From assembly GCF_004138285.1 (NCBI RefSeq), contig NZ_SCFN01000005.1, positions 558,001-622,000 on the forward strand: a DNA stretch of 64,000 bases, in the 5' to 3' direction. Each line of letters opens with the position of its first letter. The stretch's first letter is position 1. A program made the position numbers and the translations under genes. The notes below the pieces were generated by a model. That model searched no databases and was not told where the DNA came from. It saw nothing but the letters and a program-made list of their open reading frames with translations. Below, piece by piece: positions 46,701 to 54,903 of this stretch. Source of the stretch: Gottfriedia acidiceleris (GTDB lineage Bacteria > Bacillota > Bacilli > Bacillales > Bacillaceae_G).

Positions 46701-49700
46701 CAGAAGGCAAACAAGCTGTAGGTAGTTCTTCAAACCCATTAGCTGTGGAAGTAGTAGATGATCAAGATGGTCCTAGATTCTTTAACGAGTTACCTGCAAA
46801 TGGTGATAAAACTGATTCAAGACATCCTGAAATAGTCGTGAAAATGGATGATCCAAGTGGAATCAATCTATCATCAGCAGCTATTTCAATCGATGGTCAA
46901 GAAGAAACTTCGATCGCAACAATTAATGAAACTGAAATTAAGGTAAATCTTACAACTGCTAATGAATTAACTGAAGGTGAGCATACCATAACGGTTTCTG
47001 CAAAGGATAAATTAAATAATCCTTCTAGCTTTACATGGAAATTCACAGTTACAGAAAGATTTACTGGTGGAAATCATTACCGTGGAACCACACATAACCA
47101 TACGAATATTTCACATGATGCGGCAGGTAGCCCTGAAGAAGCATTAAAAGCTGCTGAAAAGTATCATTATGATTTCTTTGCCTTCTCGGATCACTCTCAC
47201 GATATCGATGCAGATCTTGTAAATAAAGATACTGTTGATCATAAAGGTTTTAAAGAGAGAACAGGTGGTTCTGATTGGCAGTTAACGAAGGATTTAGCAA
47301 AACAGTATACGAAAGATGGTCAATTCGTTGTTTTCCCTGCATTTGAAATGACATCAACTACATGGGGTCACTCAAATGTATTCGGAACTGAAAATTTCAT
47401 TGATCGCGTAGTAGATGGTGGCGCTTATCAAAATTTACAAAAGTATTATGGTTGGGTATTAACATATGACAATATCGTTGCACAATTCAATCATCCAAAA
47501 ATGTCTGCAAATGCATTTGATAACTTCATCCCTTATAACAAAAATTTAGACAGGCTATTCACAATGCTTGAGGTAGGGAATGGATCAGGAAAATATTCTT
47601 ATGCGAACGCAGAAGATAAATACTATAGTGCTCTTGATATCGGCTGGCATGTTGCACCAACTTATGGTGAAGATAACCATGATGGAACTTGGGGTCAAAC
47701 GAAGAAGCGTACTGTAATCGTAGCAAAAGATTTAAGTCAAGATGCTCTACTTGATGCAATGAAAAACAAACGCGTTTATATGACAGAGGATCCTAATTTT
47801 TCATTAGATGTATCTGCAAGTGGCTTTTATATGGGGTCAACAGTAGATACCGATACGTTAGATTTTAATATATCAGGTAAAGACCCTGTTTTAGAGCAAG
47901 CTAGCGATCCAGATTATAGCTATATAAAAACTGCTTCTAACGATGCAATCGCAAAAGTAGAATTAATTACAAATCACGGAACAGTAATTGACAAGTATGT
48001 TCCAACAGATGATTCAACTTCATTTAATTGGAAGCCTAGCTTTACAGTTGTAGGCGGGCAACAATGGTTTGTTGTAAAAGTTACACAAAAAGATGGGGAT
48101 CAAATTTACTCAGCACCAATTTGGTCACAACAGAAAGACTTAGCGGTAAAGGTCAGTGATGTTACGACAAAAGATGGAGCGATTATTGGTGGACTTTCAG
48201 CTAATTTAACAGCGGGAATAAGTAACCAAGGAACTTTGGATGTTAAACAAGTAACTGCTCATTTCTATTATGATAGTATTGATGCAAATCATTTTATTGC
48301 AGATGCTTCAATCGATTCGCTTCCATCTAACTCATCAGCAAGTGCTAGTGTTACATGGACGGATCCAGTTCCAGGTACACATAATATCATTGTTGTTTTA
48401 TCAGCAGCTGATGGACATGATCTCGGAAATAATAAATACGAGCAATCATTTACAATTAAAGCTCCATTAAACAAAGTGGTTATGATTGATGGTTCTCACA
48501 ACAATGAGAATTCAAAACAAGACACCGGCACATATAAAGATAACTTTAAATTATTTACAACCTTAATGAAGCAACAAGGTTATACTGTTGCAGAAAATTC
48601 TTCACCACTTACAGAACAAGTATTAAAGAACGTTAGTGTATTAGTCGTTACACACCCGGCTACAGCATATTCAGTTAGTGAAATTTCAGAGATTAATAAT
48701 TTCGTGAAAAATGGCGGTTCTTTATTACTGACAGAAAAGAGTAACTTTGGTGCTTCAAATCAAAACATAAATAGTATTTTATCTGGTGTAGGTTCAAGCA
48801 TTTTAGTGAACAATGATGGCATCTTTGATGAAACACATGACGGTAACTTCTGGGGAACACCACTGACGGCTAATTATGCGGTTAGATTACACCCAACACC
48901 GAATCAAAAAACAACATTAACAGATTTCGTTCCAACGATCGAGTATTATAGTGGATCAAGTCTTGCTAAAAATGATGGTTCAGGGAATAAAGTTCCATTA
49001 ACTGACAGCGATACTGTCACAGTTCTAGTCCAAGGAAATGAATCGACATTCCAAGATACAACTACTGTCAAATCGGATACGGTAAAATATAATGTTCAGA
49101 CTTCAAATGGAAAAAATGGTCCTGCATTAGATCAAGTTACTGGTGGATCTAGCATTCCGGTCATTGCTTCTGAACAAGTTGGAAATGGTAGAGTATTCGT
49201 TTCAGGTATGAATATCTTTAATGATAAACAAATGGATCAAACATATAATCCAAAAGGAAATGACCCGTTTGCAGTAAACGTTGTAAACTGGTTGTCTCAT
49301 CTTGATTCAGAAGTAAAGTCGATTGGTGATGCTCGTAAGCTTACAGAAGGAACGAACGCTGTTGTTGAAGGAACTGTAACAGCTACTTCATTCTTTGATG
49401 CTGCTTACATCCAGGATGATACTGGTGGAATTATGGCCTTTAATGATGTGCCAGCAGGAAGTTTACAAGTTGGCGATAAAGTACGCATATATGGTCATAT
49501 AAAAATATTTGAAAATAACTTCGAATTAGAGTTTGGTAGTTTTACAGAAAGTGTTGTAAAACTAGGTAAAGGAACGCCAATCGAAGCGAAGGTTGTTAGT
49601 ACAAAGGATTCAAATAATGAAGAGAATCAAGGTCAATTAATTAAAGTAACTGGTAAAGTTGTTTCTAAGTATGACGATAACTCTTATATAATTGATGACG

Positions 49701-51139
49701 GTTCAGGACCAACATTAGTATTCACAGATGGATATGTTGTGAACCAAAGCGGACCTGTACCAAGCCTGAATATTGGGGATACATTAGAAGCAACAGGTCT
49801 AGCAGGTAAATTCTCAGAAGGAAATCGTATACGAGTAAGGGATACGAAAGAATTAGTTGGAACTCACACTGCAGCTCCAAAAGCTCCTGTAGTGAATGCT
49901 ATTTCTGATCAAGATGAGAAAATTACAGGTACAACTGAAGCAGGTGTAAAAGTAATTGCAAAAGTAAATGACAATGAAATTGCTAATGCAATAGCGGATA
50001 ATACTGGAATCTTTGAAATGAAAATTACAAAACAAGCAGCTGGTACGAAAATTGTAGTAACAGCACTTAACTCAGCAAATAATGAAAGTGACGGAGTAGA
50101 AGTAATTGTAAGTGATAAGACTGCGCCAAACGCGCCTGTTGTAAATGAAGTACAAGATAATAGTACTTATGTAACAGGAAAAGCAGAGGCTGGATCAACA
50201 ATCACAGTTTCAAAGGGCATAGTTATTCTAGGTCAAGCCGTAACAAATGAAGACGGTAACTTTAGTGTTTTATTATCTACAAAACAAAGTGCAGGAACAA
50301 AATTATCAGTTGTTTCAACAGACAACGCAGGTAATAATAGTTCACTAACTGAAGTTATTGTAGTAGATAAAACTACACCGATTGCCCCTGTTGTAAATGA
50401 AGTACAAGATAATAGTACTTATGTAACAGGAAAAGCAGAGGCTGGATCAACAATTACAGTTTCAAAGGGCATAGTAATTCTAGGTAAAGCAGTAACAAAT
50501 CAAGATGGTAACTTTAGTGTTTTATTATCTTCAGTACAAAGTGCTGGAACAAAATTATCAGTTTTTTCAACAGACAACGCAGGTAATAATAGTTCATTAA
50601 CTGAAGTTATTGTAGTAGATAAAACTGCTCCTATCAAACCAGTTGTTAATGAAGTGGGTGATTCTGACACACATGTGACTGGGACGGCCGAAGCAGGATC
50701 GATAATTAACGTTTCTGTAGGAAATAAAACTCTTGGTTCAGGAAAGACAAATAGTAATGGAAGTTTTGATATCTTAATTGCAAAACAAGTAGCTGGAACA
50801 GTATTAACGATTTTATCGACTGATTCAGGAGGAAATAGTAGTGCAAAAGTTGAAGTAACTGTAATAGACAAAACACCTCCAGCAGCACCAACTGTTAATA
50901 CGGTAACGAATAAAACAGAAGTTATCACAGGAACAGCTGAACCAGGGTCTAATGTGGTTGTTAAGAGTGGTTCTACTAATTTAGGGGAAGTAACTACTAG
51001 TAGTAGTGGTAAATTTACTGTTACAATTAATTATCACTTAAAGACTGGAATGACATTAACAATTACAGCTACGGATATGAGTGAAAATGTGAGTCCTATG
51101 ACTACTATAAATGTTGTCAAATTCAATAAACCAGCTTAA
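43796..51139 (+). CDS. Secreted multidomain PHP-type (CehA/McbA-like) phosphoesterase (2447 aa)
   Basis: The signal peptide (about 1-33, MAKA) is followed by a beta domain, three Ig-like repeats (about 215-390, 600-695), a lamin-tail domain (about 395-505), an OB-fold (about 700-900), and a PHP metal-hydrolase domain (about 1090-1340) with THNHTNISHDAAGSPEEAL, FFAFSDHSHDID, FPAFEMTSTTWGH and GEDNHDGTWG, whose His and Asp residues can form the metal site. A DUF4350/GATase-like domain (about 1560-1835), a second OB-fold (about 1840-2020) and five Big_6 Ig repeats (about 2025-2447) complete it. Lamin-tail and OB domains often accompany extracellular nucleases, so nucleic acid or phosphate scavenging is a fair inference. 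No LPxTG anchor is seen. GGGG lies before the ATG. Confidence 0.9.
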   Translation: MHKIMHKYKRYFGLFATILLLLSTISPQMAKAATSTTLAKWDFSNGQVTTPSAGIPDNMNRNITTTGSKVTGYNAGPSGNTVINANTWSNNSSYWEVSLSTKNYENITLSSKQYSSSTGPKDFKLQYSLDENSWVDVPDGSVSTGSATWSSGGQLNNVALPSQVNDKNLVYLRWIVNSPLAAKNDGTNFSTTTGTSRIADIVINGETNGSPALEKTATPDATKINYSTNSTVTGNAGAVASNSIVKVYNDNNTLAGTTTASADGAFTATVTNSQSVVYVTAQENGKAESDKVSVNFSGSVVQKTAAPIATKITFNSYTNISGTAGAVADNAIVNVYFDDNTIVATTTAAADGSFNVSFANPGSKLVVNLVAQEAEKNPSDRTAINYTGPTENPKVISPGDVVFSQIYVNGGNGGAFYKTKFFELYNNTDKDINLTGWSIAYTSASTMNFGAGQALSGIIKAHSYFLVAGSTGTTGQALPVIPDSTTTLNPSGSTGGALVLAKKTTAVTGVDDSDAIDLLAYTNGTAVYKNPLYWGSPISDSTIGGGTIQRKTNIGTDPRSAYGIGNGWFTKDPSKDFVLNKPSSANYSDEMVVHNSKFMLSPDGSKITYTKSNGTSTVTGQVASVPASSTVKAYFENEGKLTKGQQVIAEADGSFTLSFTDSSDQTSIYLTETDSTQPTPKESYYARVDVAGKDKSVTSINELRKNDEIGFPINNGYSTTIEGVATTDNQPNGDVSTNFFIQDSTGAINVINHMNPSTTIQAGNKYSIDGRVVFTAGMTQFIPTAIRFIGNDHLPATTNITIGELNEATEGKLVSFTGKVTNVPTEGPNYDITVSDESGEKLAIVRIQGSLGNIEQGQTYTFTGIVNQYKKAAPFTSGYLLLPRNASDVKGQLVLNHTPITKAYTGMDAAFNAIAKNADSVTLYYKGESDTTYHSVIMDTADHINYNGKILEADVPKVKFYYYIEAENAEGKQAVGSSSNPLAVEVVDDQDGPRFFNELPANGDKTDSRHPEIVVKMDDPSGINLSSAAISIDGQEETSIATINETEIKVNLTTANELTEGEHTITVSAKDKLNNPSSFTWKFTVTERFTGGNHYRGTTHNHTNISHDAAGSPEEALKAAEKYHYDFFAFSDHSHDIDADLVNKDTVDHKGFKERTGGSDWQLTKDLAKQYTKDGQFVVFPAFEMTSTTWGHSNVFGTENFIDRVVDGGAYQNLQKYYGWVLTYDNIVAQFNHPKMSANAFDNFIPYNKNLDRLFTMLEVGNGSGKYSYANAEDKYYSALDIGWHVAPTYGEDNHDGTWGQTKKRTVIVAKDLSQDALLDAMKNKRVYMTEDPNFSLDVSASGFYMGSTVDTDTLDFNISGKDPVLEQASDPDYSYIKTASNDAIAKVELITNHGTVIDKYVPTDDSTSFNWKPSFTVVGGQQWFVVKVTQKDGDQIYSAPIWSQQKDLAVKVSDVTTKDGAIIGGLSANLTAGISNQGTLDVKQVTAHFYYDSIDANHFIADASIDSLPSNSSASASVTWTDPVPGTHNIIVVLSAADGHDLGNNKYEQSFTIKAPLNKVVMIDGSHNNENSKQDTGTYKDNFKLFTTLMKQQGYTVAENSSPLTEQVLKNVSVLVVTHPATAYSVSEISEINNFVKNGGSLLLTEKSNFGASNQNINSILSGVGSSILVNNDGIFDETHDGNFWGTPLTANYAVRLHPTPNQKTTLTDFVPTIEYYSGSSLAKNDGSGNKVPLTDSDTVTVLVQGNESTFQDTTTVKSDTVKYNVQTSNGKNGPALDQVTGGSSIPVIASEQVGNGRVFVSGMNIFNDKQMDQTYNPKGNDPFAVNVVNWLSHLDSEVKSIGDARKLTEGTNAVVEGTVTATSFFDAAYIQDDTGGIMAFNDVPAGSLQVGDKVRIYGHIKIFENNFELEFGSFTESVVKLGKGTPIEAKVVSTKDSNNEENQGQLIKVTGKVVSKYDDNSYIIDDGSGPTLVFTDGYVVNQSGPVPSLNIGDTLEATGLAGKFSEGNRIRVRDTKELVGTHTAAPKAPVVNAISDQDEKITGTTEAGVKVIAKVNDNEIANAIADNTGIFEMKITKQAAGTKIVVTALNSANNESDGVEVIVSDKTAPNAPVVNEVQDNSTYVTGKAEAGSTITVSKGIVILGQAVTNEDGNFSVLLSTKQSAGTKLSVVSTDNAGNNSSLTEVIVVDKTTPIAPVVNEVQDNSTYVTGKAEAGSTITVSKGIVILGKAVTNQDGNFSVLLSSVQSAGTKLSVFSTDNAGNNSSLTEVIVVDKTAPIKPVVNEVGDSDTHVTGTAEAGSIINVSVGNKTLGSGKTNSNGSFDILIAKQVAGTVLTILSTDSGGNSSAKVEVTVIDKTPPAAPTVNTVTNKTEVITGTAEPGSNVVVKSGSTNLGEVTTSSSGKFTVTINYHLKTGMTLTITATDMSENVSPMTTINVVKFNKPA
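50137..50640 (+). repeat. Nearly identical 252-bp tandem Ig-repeat units
   Basis: Two of the five Ig-like units in the phosphoesterase are almost the same in DNA as well as protein. GTAAATGAAGTACAAGATAA recurs at 50141 and 50393, a period of exactly 84 codons. The other three units differ clearly, so this pair arose by recent duplication or is kept alike by gene conversion. Confidence 0.85.
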
Positions 51140-51231
51140 AAAGAGTATTTTAATCTACACTTTTAATAGGGAAAGTTAAATTTTAGTAAAAAAGATAATA
51201 TTCATCGGTAAAAAGTACTGGATAATGGATT

Positions 51232-51280
51232 GGGGCTGTCTCATAAGTCAGGAAAACTGACAAAGGGGCGGCCCCTTTTT
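51232..51280 (+). terminator. Terminator after the phosphoesterase gene
   Basis: GGGGC pairs with GCCCC followed by T5, with an inner GTCAG/CTGAC hairpin. The GGGGCTGTCTCATAAGTC start is often seen at IS ends and shared terminators in Bacilli, so it may be a mobile-element relic reused as terminator. Confidence 0.6.
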
Positions 51281-51540
51281 AATTGCAAAAGTAACTGATA
51301 TTAAATAAGTAAGATCGCCTTGGGTTAGTGGGAGGCTTCTCAGCTGCGATTTTCAATTGTGGTTGATATGATGATAAAAACGAGGGTTTCGGTTTCCCTA
51401 AAAAGTCAGACTTTTAAGACGCTCTCAATTGAACTTGCATTATATAAAGTTAGAAGATGATCTACCAGGGTACACAAGACAAGCTCGCCGAATTTTGTTA
51501 TGACAAGAAATTGTAACATATTCCACAAAACACCAAGTTG

Positions 51541-51600
51541 TTGATAGTATTTCCAAAACTTATATGATAATATGAAACTATAAATCACGCAAGCGTGATT
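51541..51600 (+). promoter_or_regulatory. Probable promoter and palindrome of the ter genes
   Basis: TTGATA (51541) and TATGAT (51563) are spaced by 16 bases, a fair vegetative promoter. Just downstream AATCACGC and GCGTGATT (51583-51600) form a perfect 8-bp inverted repeat with two bases between, placed in the leader where a repressor or a leader hairpin could act. Confidence 0.5.
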
Positions 51601-51628
51601 AATACATGATAAGGAGTGTTAATGGCAT

Positions 51629-52222
51629 ATGGCAATTTCTTTACAAAAAGGTCAAAAAGTCGACCTTACAAAAGGAAGAGCGGGACTTTCCTCTTTAATT
51701 GTAGGTTTAGGTTGGGATCCAGTGAAAAAAAGCGGTGGTTTCTTCGGATTTGGTAAACAAGAAAACATTGACTGTGACGCTTCTGTTTTAATGTTAGATG
51801 AAAATGACAAGTTAAGAAGTGCAAGTGATGTAATCTATTTTGGAAACAAAAAAAGCTTATGCGGTAGCGTAGTACATTCTGGAGATAATTTAACTGGTGA
51901 TGGCAACGGTGACGATGAGCAAGTATTTGTTAATTTAAATAAGGTTCCATCTTATGTACATAAACTTGTATTTGTTGTGAATATCTATGCTTGTGTACAA
52001 CGTAAGCAAGATTTCGGTATGATTAAAAACGCATTTATTCGTGTAGTAGACAAGTCAGCAAACTCTGAGTTAGTAAACTACAATATTACTGATAATTATT
52101 CAGGATTAACTGCGTTATACCCTGGTGAGATTTATCGCCATAATGGGGAGTGGAAGTTCTCTGCAGTCGGAGAGGGAACAAAAGATATAGCATTAGATAA
52201 AATTGTTCAACGTTTTCAATAA
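51629..52222 (+). CDS. terD: TerD family stress/tellurite resistance protein
   Basis: TerD proteins are cytoplasmic calcium-binding proteins linked to tellurite, oxidative and cell-envelope stress. The family start (MAISLQKGQKVDLTKG), GLGWDP, the acidic calcium stretch GDNLTGDGNGDDEQ (about 92-105) and the end YRHNGEWKFSAVGEG are all present in 197 residues. It carries a GFFGFGKQE insertion after GLGWDP, as in YceC-type members. The ATG at 51629 is in frame with the family start; a nearer ATG at 51622 is out of frame, so the AAGGAG site lies slightly far. Its partner TerD follows by 34 bases. Exact biochemical action is unknown for the family. Confidence 0.93.
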   Translation: MAISLQKGQKVDLTKGRAGLSSLIVGLGWDPVKKSGGFFGFGKQENIDCDASVLMLDENDKLRSASDVIYFGNKKSLCGSVVHSGDNLTGDGNGDDEQVFVNLNKVPSYVHKLVFVVNIYACVQRKQDFGMIKNAFIRVVDKSANSELVNYNITDNYSGLTALYPGEIYRHNGEWKFSAVGEGTKDIALDKIVQRFQ

Positions 52223-52256
52223 ATAATTAACATAATGGAAAAGGAGTGTATTTAAA

Positions 52257-52835
52257 ATGACAGTAAACTTATTAAAAGGACAAAAGGTAGATTTAACGAA
52301 AACAAATCCTGGTTTAACGAACATTGTTGTTGGATTAGGTTGGGACACTAACAAATACAGTGGCGGAAACGACTTTGACTTAGACTCATCAGTATTTTTA
52401 TTAAATGGGGCTAGTAAATGTGCTTCTGAAAAAGATTTCGTATTTTATAACAATACAGTAGGTGGAAATGGATCAGTTGAACACCACGGCGATAACAGAA
52501 CTGGCGCTGGTGATGGTGACGATGAGCAAGTTACAGTTAATCTAGCAAACGTTCCTGCTTCAGTAGAAAAGATTGCATTTGCTATTACGATTCATGAAGC
52601 TGATGCACGTAACCAAAATTTCGGACAAGTAAGCAACTCTTATGTTCGTATTTTAAATGAAACGAATGGCGAAGAATTAGTGCGTTATGATCTAGGTGAA
52701 GATTTCTCAATTGAAACTTCAGTAGTAGTTGGTGAGCTATATCGTCATAATGGCGAATGGAAATTCAATGCAATTGGTAGTGGATACCAAGGCGGTTTAA
52801 TTTCATTAGTTAAAGATTACGGTTTAGACGCTTAA
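52257..52835 (+). CDS. terD: TerD family stress/tellurite resistance protein, second copy
   Basis: This 192-residue paralogue has the classic TerD pattern: KGQKVDLTK, GLGWDTNKYSGGNDFDLDSS, a calcium site HHGDNRTGAGDGDDEQ, and LYRHNGEWKFNAIGSGY near the end. AAGGAG sits before the ATG. It lacks the inserted loop of the first copy. Both are probably co-transcribed and end at the terminator near 52869. In B. subtilis similar genes (yceC-yceE) belong to envelope-stress sigma regulons; here I see only a vegetative-type promoter. Confidence 0.94.
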   Translation: MTVNLLKGQKVDLTKTNPGLTNIVVGLGWDTNKYSGGNDFDLDSSVFLLNGASKCASEKDFVFYNNTVGGNGSVEHHGDNRTGAGDGDDEQVTVNLANVPASVEKIAFAITIHEADARNQNFGQVSNSYVRILNETNGEELVRYDLGEDFSIETSVVVGELYRHNGEWKFNAIGSGYQGGLISLVKDYGLDA

Positions 52836-52868
52836 GTTTATCTAGCAAAAAAAGTATGTTGATAGTCA

Positions 52869-52897
52869 AAAGGGGAAAGTGTGTATATTTCCCCTTT
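52869..52897 (+). terminator. Terminator after the terD pair
   Basis: AAAGGGGAAA pairs with TTTCCCCTTT. It separates the terD genes from the HTH-yceG-telA unit. The T tract is short, so some read-through is likely. Confidence 0.7.
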
Positions 52898-52910
52898 ATT
52901 ATCGTTTAGT

Positions 52911-52966
52911 ACATCTTTAGAAATGCCGTGACAATATGATAAGAAGGAACAAGTTTCTAAAGATGT
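52911..52966. promoter_or_regulatory. 13-bp perfect inverted repeat around a likely promoter
   Basis: ACATCTTTAGAAA (52911-52923) and TTTCTAAAGATGT (52954-52966) are exact complements with 30 bases between. The enclosed sequence contains a -10-like TATGATAAG. The small HTH gene starts 74 bases downstream, so autoregulation through paired half-sites is plausible. Confidence 0.55.
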
Positions 52967-53039
52967 CCTAGATTGTAATTTAAGTTTAAAATGTTTTCCT
53001 AATGTAATGTTGCATTATTTGGAAGTTCGGGGTGGGATT

Positions 53040-53246
53040 TTGAATAAACAAAGTAATACGATAAATTTAAATGATCCAAGTTTACTTAGCTCGCGTCAAG
53101 CGTGTCAAGAGTGGGGGATCAATGACTCAACATTACGGAAACGAATAAATGATTTTCCAGACGGTACGATACGTAAATTTGGTTCCTCTTGGGTAGTAAC
53201 TCGTGAAGGTATGTTAGCAGTTTTCGGACAACCAAAAATGAAATAA
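53040..53246 (+). CDS. Small helix-turn-helix protein (68 aa)
   Basis: The chain has a MerR/excisionase-like DNA-binding segment: SSRQACQEWGINDSTLRKRI, then RKFGSSWVVTREGMLAVFG. I prefer the TTG at 53040 because GGTGGG lies just before it; the ATG at 53007 has no ribosome site. Its stop overlaps the start region of the yceG gene, so the genes are coupled. Within a ter locus it could regulate the operon through the inverted repeat at 52911-52966, or it could be a DNA-binding partner of YceG and TelA. Neither is shown by the sequence. Confidence 0.75.
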   Translation: MNKQSNTINLNDPSLLSSRQACQEWGINDSTLRKRINDFPDGTIRKFGSSWVVTREGMLAVFGQPKMK

Positions 53247-53269
53247 TGACATCGGAAAGGAGTATCTAT

Positions 53270-54889
53270 ATGCCTGTAATCAACCCAAAAGCCATGGATA
53301 TTAATCAACATGAGTGGTTGAGTATCTTGAAACAACCTTCTAATTTAAGACAATCTTATCAAGTAGAAGGTGAAACCATACAGTTTAATCAAATTGCATG
53401 GCGGATTTTAGGAACAAACATTGATGAAGATGAGTATTTTGAAAACTTATATGAACTAGTACATGACGAGTCTTTAAATGCCATTCTATTAAGCGAAGAT
53501 TTAAACAAGACAATTTCGAATGATATGTTACAAGCAGTTCAAAGAATAGTAACAATAAACACTACTGAAAATGGATTGTCAGTGAACAGACTAATTGCAT
53601 TCCTTGAAGGTGAGCGATTAATTCCGAAGCACGAAAATCAGAACATCCACAGACATATTCGAGAGCAAATTAAATCTGTATTATCTACTTTTAAAGATTC
53701 ACATATAAATGGATTCCTCGATAGTAATTTTAGAAGGATTATAGTTGATCTCGTGAAATGGTTACATAACCATGTAAATAAATGGATTGAGCGTTTTCCT
53801 AATAGTTCTCCACTTATCTTATGGTATGGCGACACAACGTTAAGTGAATGTTATTTCCTTTACTTATTAATTCTTTTAGGTTTTGATGTTGCTATATTTC
53901 ATCCTGAAGGAAAAGATTCATTATCTCATTTATTAGGTACAAACAGCGACGGAATTAAAATACTACCTTCAACGACATCTTTAGTACCTTTTCCACTAGA
54001 AAAACCAGTAAGGAAGAGTACAGTTGCCCATAGAGCAACAAAGGAAATTGAGAAATTATTGCATACTGATGATTCATTATTATATAAACCATGGCAATTT
54101 AGAAATTATGCTCCAAGATCAATTACGTTAAAAACAACCTTAGATGAGCTATTCATTTTATATAAAGAAAGAGCAATGTTACGTCCTAATTTTCAAGTAA
54201 AAGACAATAGTGTTGAAATACCGGTATTCTTTATGAAGATTTTAGGTGTGACGAAAAACCACCGTGAATATTGGGAAAAGATTGGTCAACTAACTGAAAG
54301 CAATTTAGCACTTAAAATAGATAAATTTCCATTTACCCAATTAGTTAAAGGAAACCAACAATATCATTATCAAAATGCTTTAGGGCGTGACGGGCTACTT
54401 GACCCTCATAAGATGGTGGCTAGTAACTGGTGGAGATATAAAGAACTTCCAATCGGATTACAGTTTGGTCTAGCTTCTGCTATATCTAGATATGTTGACC
54501 GAGCAAATATTAAGTCGCTTCCAAATGAAACAAAGGCTCAGACACAACTATTTTTATTTAGCCAATCTATGAATATACCAAATGAAATATTAAGATTACT
54601 ACAACAGTTTGATTATACACAACAAGTTCCAAAATTAATTATTTATAATACAGAAAGAGATGGTGAACTAAATAGAAACGACGCAGCACTACTTCTATTA
54701 TTAAATGAGTTTGGAGTGGATCTAGTTTTACTTAATCCGACGGGTCAAAATGATATCGAATTATTCGTAGATGAGAAATTATTCGATTCTCATTGGCTAG
54801 ATGAGGTTACTTTTGATACTGAATTTCAAGTGTTGCGTGCATCAGGACAGTCACTAATTAAAAATCTATTTAGAAAAATAGTTAAATAA
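53270..54889 (+). CDS. yceG: YceG family component of the ter stress module
   Basis: This protein of about 540 residues matches the YceG-like family, linked to TerD and TelA in Firmicutes and called a putative part of a ter-associated biosynthetic module. Two similar halves can be seen, each with a hydrophobic strand-rich core: SPLILWYGDTTLSECYFLYL (about 190) and PKLIIYNTERDGELNRNDAA (about 460), followed by DVAIFHPEGKDS and DLVLLNPTGQND. Its biochemical activity is unknown. I prefer the ATG at 53270 after GGAAAGGAG over 53246, which lies at the stop of the HTH gene. TelA follows after 14 bases. Confidence 0.9.
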   Translation: MPVINPKAMDINQHEWLSILKQPSNLRQSYQVEGETIQFNQIAWRILGTNIDEDEYFENLYELVHDESLNAILLSEDLNKTISNDMLQAVQRIVTINTTENGLSVNRLIAFLEGERLIPKHENQNIHRHIREQIKSVLSTFKDSHINGFLDSNFRRIIVDLVKWLHNHVNKWIERFPNSSPLILWYGDTTLSECYFLYLLILLGFDVAIFHPEGKDSLSHLLGTNSDGIKILPSTTSLVPFPLEKPVRKSTVAHRATKEIEKLLHTDDSLLYKPWQFRNYAPRSITLKTTLDELFILYKERAMLRPNFQVKDNSVEIPVFFMKILGVTKNHREYWEKIGQLTESNLALKIDKFPFTQLVKGNQQYHYQNALGRDGLLDPHKMVASNWWRYKELPIGLQFGLASAISRYVDRANIKSLPNETKAQTQLFLFSQSMNIPNEILRLLQQFDYTQQVPKLIIYNTERDGELNRNDAALLLLLNEFGVDLVLLNPTGQNDIELFVDEKLFDSHWLDEVTFDTEFQVLRASGQSLIKNLFRKIVK

Positions 54890-54903
54890 AAGGGGAACTT
54901 AAA

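Larger units (their letters stand above)
51140..51628. other. Intergenic region before the ter genes
   Basis: It contains the terminator near 51232, the ter promoter near 51541 and the 51583 palindrome. The 250 bases between 51285 and 51540 hold no gene that I can recognise. Confidence 0.5.

Noticed and set aside
50500-50928. Long open frames opposite to repeat-coding regions
   Set aside because: These mirror codon bias of the real gene on the other strand, lack ribosome sites and resemble no family.
50137-51120. Regular repeats resembling an array
   Set aside because: The period of about 252 bases lies in a long open frame and encodes Ig-like domains; there are no short repeats with unique spacers, so it is not a CRISPR array.
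51232-51280. Possible insertion-sequence end
   Set aside because: The GGGGCTGTCTC start is suggestive, but no transposase remnant or matching second end is seen, so I call only a terminator.
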